The translations under genes were made by a program, and so were the position numbers. DNA of 64,000 bases from Nitrospirota bacterium. GTDB lineage: Bacteria; Nitrospirota; Nitrospiria; SBBL01; JAADHI01. The stretch lies in NCBI GenBank assembly GCA_029261155.1, contig JAJDBW010000061.1, forward strand, positions 1 through 64,000, in the 5' to 3' direction. The notes under the pieces were generated by a model that was given only the letters and a program-made list of their open reading frames with translations, did not search any database and was not told the DNA's origin. Position 1 is the first letter of the stretch. Each line of letters begins with the position of its first letter. This document shows, one piece after another, positions 28,012 through 38,916 of this stretch.

Positions 28012-28453
28012 ATTCGACGGTCTTGTTCGGCGCTTTCACTTCGACAAAGTCACCCACCTGACGGCTAATGAGTGATCTCGCTACGGGCGAGTGAACGGAT
28101 ATGGTTCCGTTTTTCAAATCCGCCTCGTCTTGGCCGACAATCGTATAGACTTTCTTTTCGTCACTTTCGATGTCGAGCAATTCGACCGTCACGCCGAACA
28201 CCACTTTCTCTGCGGAGAGGTTCGATGTATCGATCACCTGTGCGTCGACCAGCTTTGATCCGATTTCCCGAATCCGGCCCTCGATAAAACCTTGCCGTTC
28301 TTTTGCTGCGTGATATTCCGCATTTTCGGAAAGATCGCCATGGGCCCGCGCTTCGGCAATGTCGGCGATATTTTTGGGCCGCTCTATTTTCTTCAGCCGG
28401 TCGAGTTCGTCTTTAAGTTGCGCATGACCTTTCGGTGTCATGGGTATTTTCAA
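27980..28453 (-). CDS. greA: Transcription elongation factor GreA
   Basis: This 157-residue factor rescues backtracked RNA polymerase by stimulating transcript cleavage. The N-terminal coiled coil begins [22 protein letters not shown] and holds the tip acidic residues in [20 protein letters not shown]. The C-terminal domain has [14 protein letters not shown] and VEYEVLKI. Length and motifs are typical. It sits 13 bp downstream of carB in the pyrimidine/arginine block, an arrangement common in bacteria, and overlaps the SAM hydrolase gene. Confidence 0.96.
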   Translation of the reverse strand: MKIPMTPKGHAQLKDELDRLKKIERPKNIADIAEARAHGDLSENAEYHAAKERQGFIEGRIREIGSKLVDAQVIDTSNLSAEKVVFGVTVELLDIESDEKKVYTIVGQDEADLKNGTISVHSPVARSLISRQVGDFVEVKAPNKTVEYEVLKISFKR

Positions 28454-28466
28454 AATGACCTCCAGA

Positions 28467-31400
28467 CTAATGTTGGTGATAAACTTGCAGCGGCCTGACC
28501 CTCAATTTATTCTTTAAAAGTGCTTCAATACCATGGATCGCCGCCTTTGCACCCGCAATTGTTGTAAAGTAAGGGGTCCCGTCTTGTAACACCCGTTTTC
28601 GAATCACTTGAGAATCTTCTTTCGACCGCTTATCCCCCACCGTATTAACGACCAAGTGCACCTGATGGTTCTTTAAACGATCGAGAATATTCGGGCTCCC
28701 CTCTTGCACTTTTTTTAGACCTTCGACCTTCAATTCGAATCGATTGAGATAATCCGCAGTGCCCTTCGTCGCGATCAGTTGAAAGCCTAAGGCGTTTAGT
28801 TTTTGAGCAATCGGGGTCACCGCCGCCTTGTCCCCGTCTTTCACGCTAATAAAAACCGTACCGCTTGTCGGAAGCGGATTGTCCGCCGCAGTCTCCGCCT
28901 TGGCAAAGGCATTACCGAAATCCTGATCAATCCCCATCACCTCCCCGGTCGATTTCATCTCCGGACCCAGAATCGCATCGGTTTTAAAGCGTTTAAATGG
29001 AAACACGGCCTCCTTCACCGCAACGTGATGAAGCGTTTTTTTCATTATCCCTTGTTCCTTTAAACGGATGCCCATAATCACTTTCATGGCGATTTTTGCA
29101 AGGGCCTGTCCGATGGTTTTACTTACAAAGGGCACCGTCCGTGAACCGCGAGGATTCACTTCCAAGATATAAACCTCCCCGTCCTTCACCGCGAATTGTA
29201 TATTGATCAAGCCAATGACTTTCAGTTCTTTCGCGATGACGGTGGTTTGATCGGCGATAATTTTGAGAACCGAGGGTCCAATTGAAAAAGGCGGCAGGGA
29301 ACAGGCCGAATCGCCCGAATGCACCCCCGCCTGCTCAATATGCTCCATGATGCCACCGACAAAAACATCCTCGCCGTCACAAACCGCATCGACGTCAATT
29401 TCGATGGCGTCCTCTATATAATCGTCCACCAAGACCGGGTGTTCGGGAGAAATAGTAACAGCATGAACCATATAGTCCCTGAGGCTTTGTGGATCGTAGA
29501 TAATCTCCATTGCACGACCGCCGAGCACGTAAGAGGGGCGAACAATCACAGGATAACCGATCTCCCCCGCCGTCTTTTCGGCTTCTTCAATCGAGCGTGC
29601 AAAGCCGTTTGTCGGCTGTTTCAATCCCACCTTGTCGAGTAGTTTTTTAAAACGCTCCCGGTCTTCCGCGCGGTCAATCGCATCCGGTGAGGTCCCCAAT
29701 ATTTGCACGCCGGCCTTCTGCAGTGGAACGGCTAACTTCAGTGGCGTTTGTCCGCCGAACTGCACAACCACACCCAGGGGCTTTTCCACTTCGACAATGT
29801 GCATCACATCTTCCAGGGTCAAGGGTTCGAAATAGAGCCGGTCCGAGCTGTCGTAATCCGTGCTTACCGTTTCGGGGTTACAATTCACCATAATGCTTTC
29901 GTAACCCATTTCGCTTAAGGCCAGCACCGCATGCACGCAACAATAATCGAATTCAATTCCCTGCCCAATTCGATTCGGCCCGCTCCCCAAAATGATCACC
30001 TTCTTTCGGTCACTGGGTGCCGCTTCGCATTCCTGTTCGTAAGTGGAATAGAGATAGGGCGTGTGGGCCTCGAATTCGGCGCCGCAGGTATCGACCCGCT
30101 TGTAGACCGGCACAATCCCCTCCCGCTTTCGCCACGCTGTGATCTCCGATTCGGGCCGATGCGTAATACGGCCAATTTGGCGGTCCGAATAGCCCGATGC
30201 CTTTGCGCGGCGGAGTAGCACGGCATCTTGATCCAAGCCCACCAAGTCCGCTTCGATTTGAACGATCTGTTGTAGTTGATTCAAAAACCAGGGGTCGATC
30301 TTCGTCAGGCCATACAATTCATCAATCGATACCCCAAGGCGGATGGCGTCGGTGATTTGCGAAATTTGATTAAAGGTTGGCCGCGAGAGCATCTTTTTCA
30401 GGGCCTCGACGCCGAGGTTTTTTTGAAAACTCGGTTCCATGCCTTCTCGGTTAACTTCCAGCGAGCGCAGGGCCTTTAAAAATGCCTCGCGGAAGTTGCG
30501 GCCAATGGCCATGACCTCTCCGACCGACTTCATTTGTAGGCTCAAGGTTCGATCCACATCGGGAAATTTTTCAAAGGCAAAGCGCGGTATCTTTACAACC
30601 ACGTAGTCGATCGTGGGCTCAAAGGAAGCCGGTGTGACGGCGGTGATGTCGTTTCTGATTTCGTCGAGCGTCAGGCCGACGGCCAATTTCGCGGCGATCT
30701 TAGCAATGGGAAAACCCGTGGCCTTCGAGGCCAAGGCGGAACTGCGAGACACGCGCGGATTCATCTCGATCACGCGCATCTCGGCGTTGGCGGGGTTCAA
30801 AGCGAATTGGATATTCGAGCCGCCGGTATCGACTCCCACGCCCCGGATGATCTTAATCGCCGCGTCCCGCATCCGCTGATATTCCTTGTCCGTCAGCGTT
30901 TGCACCGGCGCTACCGTGATGGAATCGCCCGTGTGCACGCCCATGGGGTCCAGGTTTTCGATGGAGCAGACGATCACGACGTTGTCGTTCTTATCGCGCA
31001 TCACCTCCAGTTCGAATTCCTTCCAGCCGATGGCCGATTCTTCAATTAAAACCTCATGCATCGGACTACTTGCAAGTCCCGCTTCGACGGCGCGCTCGAA
31101 ATTTTCCATGTCATAGGCAATGTCGCCCCCAAGGCCTCCCATCGTAAAAGAAGGACGTATGATAGAAGGGAAACCCGTCTGCCTTACAAGTGCTTTCGCT
31201 GCTTCTAGGGTACTCGCAATGCCGCTTTGAATAAACGCCAGGCCCGCATCGCTGATCACCTTTTTAAAGGCCTCTCTGTCTTCTGCTTTTTTGATCGAGT
31301 CGTAATTCGCGCCAATCAATTCCACCTGGTAGCGTTTAAGAATGCCCGCATCGTACAAAGCCACCGCCATATTTAGAGCGGTTTGTCCGCCCATTGTCGG

Positions 31401-31661
31401 CAGCAGGGCTTGGGGTCGTTCCTCCTCAATAATCGCATTGAGCACCTCAAGCGTAATGGGTTCCACATAGGTGCGGTCCGCCACGTCCGGATCGGTCATA
31501 ATCGTCGCGGGATTGCTGTTCACCAGCACCACTTGATAGCCTTCTTCACGAAGGGCCTTGCAGGCCTGGGTGCCAGAATAATCGAACTCGCAGGCCTGCC
31601 CGATGACGATGGGCCCCGCGCCGATGATTAAGATTTTTTGTATGTCAGTCCGTTTTGGCAA
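28467..31661 (-). CDS. carB: Carbamoyl-phosphate synthase large subunit
   Basis: This complete 1064-residue subunit has two homologous ATP-grasp halves. The first begins [24 protein letters not shown], the second [25 protein letters not shown]. Each has a substrate segment ([36 protein letters not shown]). The C-terminal 130 residues are the MGS-like allosteric domain ([19 protein letters not shown]), which usually responds to UMP and ornithine. It makes carbamoyl phosphate for pyrimidines and arginine with CarA. carA lies upstream, separated from carB by sppA and a small ORF. Confidence 0.97.
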   Translation of the reverse strand: MPKRTDIQKILIIGAGPIVIGQACEFDYSGTQACKALREEGYQVVLVNSNPATIMTDPDVADRTYVEPITLEVLNAIIEEERPQALLPTMGGQTALNMAVALYDAGILKRYQVELIGANYDSIKKAEDREAFKKVISDAGLAFIQSGIASTLEAAKALVRQTGFPSIIRPSFTMGGLGGDIAYDMENFERAVEAGLASSPMHEVLIEESAIGWKEFELEVMRDKNDNVVIVCSIENLDPMGVHTGDSITVAPVQTLTDKEYQRMRDAAIKIIRGVGVDTGGSNIQFALNPANAEMRVIEMNPRVSRSSALASKATGFPIAKIAAKLAVGLTLDEIRNDITAVTPASFEPTIDYVVVKIPRFAFEKFPDVDRTLSLQMKSVGEVMAIGRNFREAFLKALRSLEVNREGMEPSFQKNLGVEALKKMLSRPTFNQISQITDAIRLGVSIDELYGLTKIDPWFLNQLQQIVQIEADLVGLDQDAVLLRRAKASGYSDRQIGRITHRPESEITAWRKREGIVPVYKRVDTCGAEFEAHTPYLYSTYEQECEAAPSDRKKVIILGSGPNRIGQGIEFDYCCVHAVLALSEMGYESIMVNCNPETVSTDYDSSDRLYFEPLTLEDVMHIVEVEKPLGVVVQFGGQTPLKLAVPLQKAGVQILGTSPDAIDRAEDRERFKKLLDKVGLKQPTNGFARSIEEAEKTAGEIGYPVIVRPSYVLGGRAMEIIYDPQSLRDYMVHAVTISPEHPVLVDDYIEDAIEIDVDAVCDGEDVFVGGIMEHIEQAGVHSGDSACSLPPFSIGPSVLKIIADQTTVIAKELKVIGLINIQFAVKDGEVYILEVNPRGSRTVPFVSKTIGQALAKIAMKVIMGIRLKEQGIMKKTLHHVAVKEAVFPFKRFKTDAILGPEMKSTGEVMGIDQDFGNAFAKAETAADNPLPTSGTVFISVKDGDKAAVTPIAQKLNALGFQLIATKGTADYLNRFELKVEGLKKVQEGSPNILDRLKNHQVHLVVNTVGDKRSKEDSQVIRKRVLQDGTPYFTTIAGAKAAIHGIEALLKNKLRVRPLQVYHQH

Positions 31662-31714
31662 GTGCTGTCCTTTAACTAAGCATTCAATTTTTTAAAAAGC
31701 ATAGCCTCGCAACT

Positions 31715-32680
31715 TTAGGGCATCCAAAGGTAGAGAAATTGCGGCGAGGCGCCGCGTAAGAGCTGCCTCGGATCGAGTCCCCAAGCCGCAAAAGGATCGG
31801 CCGGTTTTGCGAAGCTTTGCGAATAGATGTTGTCGCTGTATTCGCCGGGGCTGGAGTATAAAATCACTTTCGCCTCCTCTACGCCCGCCATGATTTTAAC
31901 CCGATCAATGGCCTGATCGAGATAGGCGATTTCGTCGATTAAGCCCCTAGCCTTCGCATCCGATGCCGTATATACCCGCCCGTCCGCCAGTGCCTTAATT
32001 CGGGCCGGGGTGAGTTCGGGCCTTCCCGTTTCGATCACCTTTAAAAACCGCCCATACATATCGTCGATGATGCCTTGCATAATCTCCCGGCCTTCCGGCG
32101 AAAGCGCCTTGGTCGGCGAGCCCAAATCCTTGTTTTCGCCTGACTTGATCGATTCGGCCTTGACCCCGACCTTGTCCATGAGCCCTTCCAAGTTTACATG
32201 CGTCATAATCACGCCGATGCTGCCCACCACAGAGGTCGGATGCGCCAGAACCCGGTCGGCCGCCATCGCAATATAATAAGCGCCCGAGGCCCCCACGTCC
32301 AAAATCGACACCACCACGGGCTTGCCGCTTTGCTTTTTAAATTGGCGAACCTCGTGATAAATCAAATCGGAGGCGGTAATCGTGCCCCCCGGACTGTTCA
32401 CACGCAAGACAATCCCCTTCACCGCCGGGTCCTGCGCCGCGCGCTTTAATTCTTCTTTTACGCGCGACACCATGTCCGGTTTTTCGAAGAAACCAGAATC
32501 CTTTTGTTCCGAGATAAAGCCGGAAATCTCGATCAAGGCGATCTTGAACGCCCCTTCGCCGCCGACCACCTTTTCTTGCAGCGGCTTCGATTCCGGTAAG
32601 AGCGATATGTTGTAGATACAGCCTGTCATGGACACCATCAAGGCCACAAGGAACGCAAAGCTTTTTATCTTATTTCTCAA
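31715..32680 (-). CDS. sppA: Signal peptide peptidase SppA, lipoprotein type
   Basis: This 321-residue S49-family serine protease degrades leftover signal peptides at the membrane. The N-terminus has a lipobox ending MTGC, so it is likely lipid-anchored. SGFISEQKDSGFF and VLRVNSPGGTITASDLIYHEV form the substrate groove. The nucleophile serine lies in VGASGAYYIAMAADRV, and the general-base lysine in SIKSGENKDLGSPTK. It is the short single-domain form. Its position inside the carAB block, between carA and carB, is probably co-transcription without a shared pathway. Confidence 0.93.
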   Translation of the reverse strand: MRNKIKSFAFLVALMVSMTGCIYNISLLPESKPLQEKVVGGEGAFKIALIEISGFISEQKDSGFFEKPDMVSRVKEELKRAAQDPAVKGIVLRVNSPGGTITASDLIYHEVRQFKKQSGKPVVVSILDVGASGAYYIAMAADRVLAHPTSVVGSIGVIMTHVNLEGLMDKVGVKAESIKSGENKDLGSPTKALSPEGREIMQGIIDDMYGRFLKVIETGRPELTPARIKALADGRVYTASDAKARGLIDEIAYLDQAIDRVKIMAGVEEAKVILYSSPGEYSDNIYSQSFAKPADPFAAWGLDPRQLLRGASPQFLYLWMP

Positions 32681-32852
32681 TTTTTAAATCTCCCCTAAGG
32701 ATATAGACCGGTTCAATCCATACGAAGCAAGACAGGGCCTGTGCCGCCGATAAAGGCTTATTCGAGTTGTTCCAAATCAGCCAAGTCTTGGTGTCTTCCA
32801 ACTGCCTTCTTATTTTTTCTTGCATCTGAATGATTTTAAGCATGGTAAGAGT

Positions 32853-32952
32853 AATCCCCCCTTTGAAAAAGGGGGGCAAGGGGGGATTTAAACAGGTCAA
32901 CAATACAAATAAGGATAAAATCCCCCTCAATCCCCCTTTTTCAAAGGGGGAA
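32853..32952. repeat. Palindromic repeat of the AATCCCCCTTTGAAAAAGGGGG type
   Basis: Two imperfect inverted arms face each other, AATCCCCCCTTTGAAAAAGGGGGGCAAGGGGGGATTT and its partner TCCCCCTCAATCCCCCTTTTTCAAAGGGGG, around a 33-base centre. Each arm also folds on itself (CCCCC, TTTG/CAAA and GGGGG). Sequences of this form (translating as PPFFKGG) recur as dispersed repeats in many genomes, including Nitrospirota. It lies between sppA and the small ORF. Read through, it creates a 121-residue false frame. Confidence 0.8.
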
Positions 32953-32976
32953 GCATAAGATACCTTTTGCTGAAGA

Positions 32977-33180
32977 TTATTCAGAGCCATCTTGTTTAAC
33001 AACGCGAAAAATTCGCTGCTTGCCTTGCCGATCATGATATTTCCAATTGTTATATTCGTCCCGAATCTCTTCCAGTGCCGCCAGCCGGGCTTCGGGCGAT
33101 TGGCGGGACCAATAGGCGTAGTCGGACTTTAGATCTTCCAGCTTAATCACTCGGATCGCTTTTTTATTTAAAGGCGGCAC
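32977..33180 (-). CDS. Small conserved-looking hypothetical protein
   Basis: This protein is about 67 residues if started at the GTG at 33180 (VPPLNKKAIRVIKL); the track start at 33204 would overlap carA. The core DLKSDYAYWSRQSPEARLAALEEIRDEYNNW resembles small proteins often encoded beside nucleotidyltransferase- or toxin-type genes, and RIFRVVKQ ends it. No partner gene is seen next to it here, so any toxin-antitoxin role is speculative. It could be a decayed remnant, with the palindromic repeat beside it. Confidence 0.5.
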   Translation of the reverse strand: MPPLNKKAIRVIKLEDLKSDYAYWSRQSPEARLAALEEIRDEYNNWKYHDRQGKQRIFRVVKQDGSE

Positions 33181-33191
33181 GGGCTTATTTC

Positions 33192-34280
33192 CTATTTCGA
33201 ACACGAATCAACAAAATTCTTAAAAAAGAAGGCGGCGTCGTGTGGGCCGGGCGCGGCCTCGGGGTGATATTGAACCGAAGAGGCCTGTAAATTACGGTGG
33301 CGCATGCCCTCGACGGTTTGGTCATTGAGGTTGATGTGCGTGACTTCAATGTCCTTTTCGACGGCGGAGAAGTCGATGGCGAAGCCGTGATTCTGCGCGG
33401 TGATCTGTACTTTTTTTGTCGCCATCTCCATCACCGGTTGATTGCCGCCGTGGTGGCCGAACTTCATCTTAAAACATTTGCCGCCCAAGGCGAGCCCTAA
33501 AATCTGATGTCCCAGACAGATCCCAAAGATCGGTTTTTTTCCGAGGAGTGACTTCACCGCTGCGATTGCATAAGGCAGCGCCTCCGGATCGCCGGGACCG
33601 TTGGAAAGCAGGATGCCATCGGGCGACATTCCCAGCACCACATCGGCGGGGGTCTGTGCGGGCACCACCGACACGCGGCATCCTAATTCAGCCAGGCTAC
33701 GCAGGATGTTTCGTTTAACGCCGAAGTCGTAAACCACCACGTGAAAACGAGTAGTGCTCCCCGTCTCCCCTTTCCATTCGTAAGGCTTGGCGCAGGTGAC
33801 TTGAGTCACCAGATCTTGGCCGACGAGCGAGGGGACTTTTTTAAGCCGTTCTAAAAGCAGGGCTGTGTCCTGCGTTTCGGTGGAGAGAATGCCCTGCATC
33901 GCGCCGTGCACGCGGATTTTGCGCGTGAGGGCACGGGTGTCGATGCCGTCTATTGCGATCACTCCCCGCCGCTTCAAGAGCACATCGAGCGCTTCTTCCG
34001 AGCGCCAGTTGCTGGGAAAGCTGGAGTATTCCTTGACGATGAATCCTTCGAGCCAAATCCGTTCGCTCTCCTCGTCCTCCGCATTCACCCCATAGTTGCC
34101 GATGAGCGGATAGGTCATCGTCACCATCTGGCCCTTGTAAGAAGGATCGGTCAAGACCTCCTGATAACCCGTCATGCTCGTATTGAACACCACCTCCCCG
34201 GCCGCCTCCCCCTCCGCGCCGAAGGACTGGCCGGTAAAGCTTGTGCCGTCTTCTAAGACTAATATCGCTGGTTTATTCAT
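33192..34280 (-). CDS. carA: Carbamoyl-phosphate synthase small subunit
   Basis: This 362-residue glutaminase subunit supplies ammonia to CarB. The N-terminal half holds the CarA-specific domain ([42 protein letters not shown]). The class I glutaminase triad is Cys in [13 protein letters not shown] and the His-Glu pair in [12 protein letters not shown]. Complete in length. It lies in the pyrimidine block downstream of the pyrC tail copy and the secreted-protein gene, so the insertion between pyrC and carA may weaken its transcription from the pyrR promoter. Confidence 0.97.
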   Translation of the reverse strand: MNKPAILVLEDGTSFTGQSFGAEGEAAGEVVFNTSMTGYQEVLTDPSYKGQMVTMTYPLIGNYGVNAEDEESERIWLEGFIVKEYSSFPSNWRSEEALDVLLKRRGVIAIDGIDTRALTRKIRVHGAMQGILSTETQDTALLLERLKKVPSLVGQDLVTQVTCAKPYEWKGETGSTTRFHVVVYDFGVKRNILRSLAELGCRVSVVPAQTPADVVLGMSPDGILLSNGPGDPEALPYAIAAVKSLLGKKPIFGICLGHQILGLALGGKCFKMKFGHHGGNQPVMEMATKKVQITAQNHGFAIDFSAVEKDIEVTHINLNDQTVEGMRHRNLQASSVQYHPEAAPGPHDAAFFFKNFVDSCSK

Positions 34281-34376
34281 ATCCGTTGAGTTAACCCACG
34301 AGCCGACGGTTCAGCCTAGAATCAAAACGGTCGTTCGCGGTTGGTTGAGCATATGTTTATGTTCGTTGCGACACAA

Positions 34377-34886
34377 TTAAGAAACGGACTTATACGTAAT
34401 ATCAATGTTCATTGTTGCTACGCTGTTCTCATCTATTTCTAATGGCATAATACTATCGACACCAATTAAGTTACCGTAAAACAGATCATTTTCTTTCACA
34501 AAAATACTGTATTTCCCAGGTGGCAATTCTTGTTGATAGAATCCGCTATTATCCGATTTTAGTTCAGCGACCAGATTGGTGGAAATATTTGAATAGAAAC
34601 CTCCACGATCGACCTCTTCTACGTCATCCGATGATGTTTTCTCATAAATATATAGATTACGTATCACAGGAGTGATCTGTCCAAGTTTTGCTCCGGGCAT
34701 AAAATTACCTTCCCAAAACCTAACAATTCCCGCTACGCCTTGCTGGATAGTAACTTTTTCGCGATTAAGAGGAATCATTGATCGACCCTTGTAGTTAGTT
34801 TCACTACTAACCGCAGAGATTGTTATCACAGAAAATAATACAACCAGAAATAAAACATTGGAATATAACTTAAATATCACTGTCAT
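34377..34886 (-). CDS. Secreted protein with carboxypeptidase-regulatory-like fold
   Basis: This is a 169-residue exported protein with a clear signal sequence (LFLVVLFSVITISAVSSE). The mature part VTIQQGVAGIVRFWEGNFMPG, then NLYIYEKTSSDDVEEVDR and GFYQQELPPGKYSIFVKEN, looks like a CarboxypepD-regulatory-like beta-sandwich found in outer-surface proteins, commonly in Bacteroidota-like bacteria. The gene is visibly more AT-rich than carA and pyrC on either side. It lies just beyond the duplicated pyrC tail, so it likely belongs to the same acquired segment. Function unknown. Confidence 0.68.
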   Translation of the reverse strand: MTVIFKLYSNVLFLVVLFSVITISAVSSETNYKGRSMIPLNREKVTIQQGVAGIVRFWEGNFMPGAKLGQITPVIRNLYIYEKTSSDDVEEVDRGGFYSNISTNLVAELKSDNSGFYQQELPPGKYSIFVKENDLFYGNLIGVDSIMPLEIDENSVATMNIDITYKSVS

Positions 34887-34927
34887 TTAGTCTGTATATC
34901 CAATAAAAACCTAACAGTTATTGTCCA

Positions 34928-35119
34928 TCACCCCGCCCCATTCAACTCATTCTCAATCAACTTCCCCGCGACAATCACCGCAGTCGCCCGACCTTTCATC
35001 GTCCAACCAATAAAGGGGGAATTCTTTCCAAGCGATTTAAAACTTTGCGCCTTCACCATCCACTCGGCTTCGGGATCGATGATACTAATATCGGCACGGT
35101 CGCCGATTTCGAGCCGCCC
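34928..35119 (-). pseudogene. pyrC: Duplicated 3' end of pyrC (63 codons plus stop)
   Basis: This frame, without any start, encodes [16 protein letters not shown] through to a TGA stop and matches the last 63 residues of the intact pyrC (35606-35797) with no insertions or deletions. I count six amino-acid differences of 63 and about 85% DNA identity over the best-aligned 172 bases, mostly third-position changes. The pattern suggests a recombination or insertion that used the pyrC end, with one tail from a related but diverged genome. Homology ends sharply at GGGCGGCTCGA, and it resumes weakly for about 20 bases past the stop. It flanks hicBA on the side opposite to pyrC. Confidence 0.9.
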
Positions 35120-35159
35120 AGCGTGTCCCCCGTGCCCGTGTTCATGGCGTTTTTATGTA

Positions 35160-35348
35160 TCATTTGGGTTCTTCTACACCGAGATCCCGACATATTTTGC
35201 GTGCGAGATGCGCGTTAATCTCCCGGTGGCGTGGAATTGCTGAGCGTTTATTGAGCACCGGATTGTGCCACCACGAGTGACGGCCCCCTTCCCTCAGTAA
35301 CGCGCATCCGAACGATTCAAGTTGCTTTATCAGGTCGCGCCGCTTCAT
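35160..35348 (-). CDS. hicA: HicA-family mRNA interferase toxin
   Basis: This 62-residue protein has the double-stranded-RNA-binding-like fold of HicA: KRRDLIKQLESFGCALLREGGRHSWWHNP, with the catalytic His in GGRHSWW, then SAIPRHREINAHLARKICRDLGV. HicA toxins cleave mRNA and block translation. The gene starts four bases inside the hicB stop, which fits a single bicistronic transcript. Antitoxin comes first, the less common order. The module lies between pyrC and the copied pyrC tail. Confidence 0.92.
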   Translation of the reverse strand: MKRRDLIKQLESFGCALLREGGRHSWWHNPVLNKRSAIPRHREINAHLARKICRDLGVEEPK

Positions 35349-35557
35349 ACGGCGATATCAAGTTCCTCGTATTCGTCGCCTGCGGCATCGATTGCTTCCG
35401 AACGGTTCAACTCCAGGGCTTCCCGAAGTGTGACCTCAAGCGATTCAATCAATTCTTCACGCGTCGCTTCTTGGCAATTTACCCCAGGCACTTCTTCAAT
35501 CCAACCGATCCACCAACCCGCATCTTTCTTAAGTACTGCTGTAAATTTCGTTTTCAT
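35345..35557 (-). CDS. hicB: HicB-family antitoxin
   Basis: This 70-residue protein has the HicB N-terminal fold: KFTAVLKKDAGWWIGWIEEVPGVNCQEATREELIESLEVTLREAL. It lacks a visible C-terminal DNA-binding helix-turn-helix or ribbon-helix-helix, so it may be the short form and could rely on another factor for autoregulation. It should bind and neutralise HicA. GAGGTAGG precedes the ATG. Its start follows the pyrC stop by about 50 bp, so it may be read from the pyr promoter or from its own. Confidence 0.9.
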   Translation of the reverse strand: MKTKFTAVLKKDAGWWIGWIEEVPGVNCQEATREELIESLEVTLREALELNRSEAIDAAGDEYEELDIAV

Positions 35558-35605
35558 CCTGGATTCCTACCTCTTCGGTTAATGACACATAACGGTTGTT
35601 ATCCA

Positions 35606-36902
35606 TTATCCTGTACTGCTAAGCGCATTCTCTATCAACTTCCCCGCCACGATCACCGCCGTGGCGCGGCCTTTCATCGTCCAGCCGATAAAGGGCGAAT
35701 TCTTTCCGAGGGATTTAAAGCTTTGCGCCTTCACCGTCCATTCCGCATTCGGATCGATAATGCTGATGTCGGCGCGATCGCCGATTTCGAGCCGCCCCGT
35801 TTTTTTGCCTAATACGGCGGCGGGCCCGGCGGTGAGTTTCCGTATCGCTTCCATTAAACTCAACACGCCTTCATCCACCAAACGGAGCGAAAGCGGCAAG
35901 GCCGTTTCCAGACCGACAATACCGAAGGGCGCGCAATCTAACTCTTGTTCTTTTTCGTCGGCGGCGTGGGGCGCGTGATCGGTGGCGATGACTTCTAGGG
36001 TGCCGTCCGCCAGCCCGGCACGGACAGCCGCTTGATCGCTCTGGGCGCCGAGCGGCGGTTTCATCTTCGCATTGCTGTTATATCCTCGGACGGCCTCATC
36101 TGTGAGCGTAAAATAATGGGGACAGGTTTCCGCCGTCACACGAACGCCCCGGCGTTTTGCATCGCGGATGAGCGCGACGGAACCGGCGGTGCTGATGTGG
36201 GCCAGATGAACGCGGGCCCCCGTGAGTTCCGCCAGTTCGATATCGCGGGCGACCATCACCGTCTCCGAGGAGGCCGGAATGCCGCGCAGTCCTAAAGCCG
36301 TCGAGACTTCGCCTTCGAACATCACCCCGTCGGCCGTCAGATTCAAATCCTCGCAATGGTCGATGACGGGCACGTCGAAAATCTTCGCGTAGTTCATGGC
36401 CTGGCGCATGACTTGGCTGTTCATCACGGGCAGGCCGTCGTCCGAAACCGCGACGCAACCGGCGGCGACCAGCTCGGCCATCTCCGCCAGTTCCTCCCCT
36501 TTCGAACCCTTCGTAATCGCCCCGACGGGCAGCACATGAACGATGCCTTCTTCTTTCGCCTTTTCGAGAATAAATTCCGTGACGGCTTGGTTGTCGTTTA
36601 CAGGTTCGGTGTTGGGCATGCAGCAGACGGTCGTAAAACCGCCCCAGGCTGCAGCGGCAGTGGCGGTCGCCACGGTTTCTTTGTATTCGAAACCCGGCTC
36701 GCGAAGATGGGTGTGCAGGTCGATGAGGCCGGGCACGACGAGCTTGCCCTTTGCGTCTATCGTTTTGCAATCATTCGGTGCTTTGATCGATGGGCCCAGT
36801 TCGCGGATGAGGCCGTCTTCGACGAGCAAATCCCCGACTTCGTCCCGATTGCTGGCGGGATCGAGGATGCGCCCGCCTTTGATCAATATTTTTTCTAAGG
36901 GA

Positions 36903-36910
<8 letters not shown>
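35606..36910 (-). CDS. pyrC: Dihydroorotase
   Basis: This 434-residue class I amidohydrolase closes carbamoyl aspartate to dihydroorotate. The metal site has [16 protein letters not shown], with later His in [18 protein letters not shown] and [14 protein letters not shown]. The catalytic Asp is in ATDHAPH. N-terminal strand [24 protein letters not shown] is typical for the family. It overlaps pyrB by eight bases. The last 63 codons are repeated further downstream beyond hicBA, so its 3' end may have been replaced during insertion. Confidence 0.96.
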
Positions 36911-38430
<1,520 letters not shown>

Positions 38431-38467
38431 TTATGGTCTTTTGCTTCTTGATAAAACCCATCTTCTT

Positions 38468-38500
38468 ACCTTTCCGGTCTCACGGAACCAGTTTAAAGGA
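38468..38500 (-). promoter_or_regulatory. PyrR-binding RNA hairpin in the pyr leader
   Basis: Minus-strand RNA CCTTT-AAACTGGTTCCGTGAGACCGG-AAAGG folds with an outer CCUUU/AAAGG stem and an inner CUGGU/ACCGG stem around UCCGUGAG. This resembles PyrR binding loops, whose consensus core is UCCNGNGAG. It begins almost at the predicted transcript start. PyrR binding would hold it and favour the downstream terminator. The match is by eye. Confidence 0.8.
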
Positions 38501-38509
38501 ACTAAAGCT

Positions 38510-38538
38510 ATTATTCAGATTTCTGAGAAGAATGTCAA
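38510..38538 (-). promoter_or_regulatory. Sigma70 promoter of the pyr operon
   Basis: On the minus strand TTGACA (plus 38533-38538) and AATAAT (plus 38510-38515) are 17 bp apart. Transcription would start near 38503, immediately before the PyrR hairpin. Promoter, binding hairpin and terminator therefore follow in correct order over about 150 bp. Confidence 0.8.
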
Positions 38539-38726
38539 GGGAGAATTGGCGTGGAAGAATGATACTAACTTAGTGCTCCGACAAATTCGCAGACCCTAAT
38601 ACCATCTCGATGGGAATGTGAGGCATTTAGACCTTAGCATGGGGCAGTTAACCCCAGAGAATTGGGTGAAAAAAGTCCAAAACACTTGAGGCGCAAATAA
38701 GCCTTTTTTTAGTTCACTATAAAATA

Positions 38727-38740
38727 TATTGATATCAATA
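38727..38740. repeat. 14-bp perfect palindrome in the pyrR-kinase intergenic region
   Basis: TATTGAT followed by ATCAATA forms a perfect palindrome in an AT-rich part of the 549-bp gap between pyrR and the histidine kinase gene. It could be an operator for a dimeric regulator. There is no further support. The rest of the gap, apart from the elements listed, holds no supported gene. Confidence 0.35.
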
Positions 38741-38830
38741 AGATCGAGTTTTTTAATCTTTATATCAATGTTAGGCACATCATCTGCTTAACATGATAGG
38801 GAGCAAGAACAAAAGCCGGATCTAGCAATC

Positions 38831-38889
38831 GCTTAAACGAGCGAATACTTTATTACGGGATTGACAAAGGATGGCTTAAACGCGCGATT
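38831..38889 (+). promoter_or_regulatory. Two direct repeats around a -35-like TTGACA before the kinase gene
   Basis: GCTTAAACGAGCGAAT (38831-38846) and GCTTAAACGCGCGATT (38874-38889) match at 14 of 16 bases, and their starts are 43 bp apart, about four helical turns. TTGACA at 38861-38866 lies between, and GATTAT at 38886-38891 could be the -10 with a long 19-bp spacer. The pair may be binding sites for a regulator of the kinase operon. Confidence 0.45.
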
Positions 38890-38916
38890 ATAGTAGTTGA
38901 TGAGCAATAGGACGGC

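Noticed and set aside
32670-33035. 121-residue minus-strand ORF between sppA and the small ORF
   Set aside because: It reads through the palindromic repeat (giving PPLPPFFKGG and KGGLRGI) and overlaps the ends of both neighbours, so it is an artefact of the repeat.
34281-35160. Integron cassette array around hicBA and the secreted-protein gene
   Set aside because: A GTTAGGT-like core occurs after the pyrC tail copy, and small promoterless genes would fit, but I could not find matched attC inverted repeats or an integrase. The pyrC homology explains the junction better.
36096-36770. 224-residue ORF inside pyrC
   Set aside because: Frame-shifted shadow of pyrC with abnormal Arg-rich composition and no ribosome site.
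38596-38778. 60-residue minus-strand ORF upstream of pyrR
   Set aside because: No ribosome site, biased AT-rich composition, and it lies in the region just upstream of the pyr promoter.
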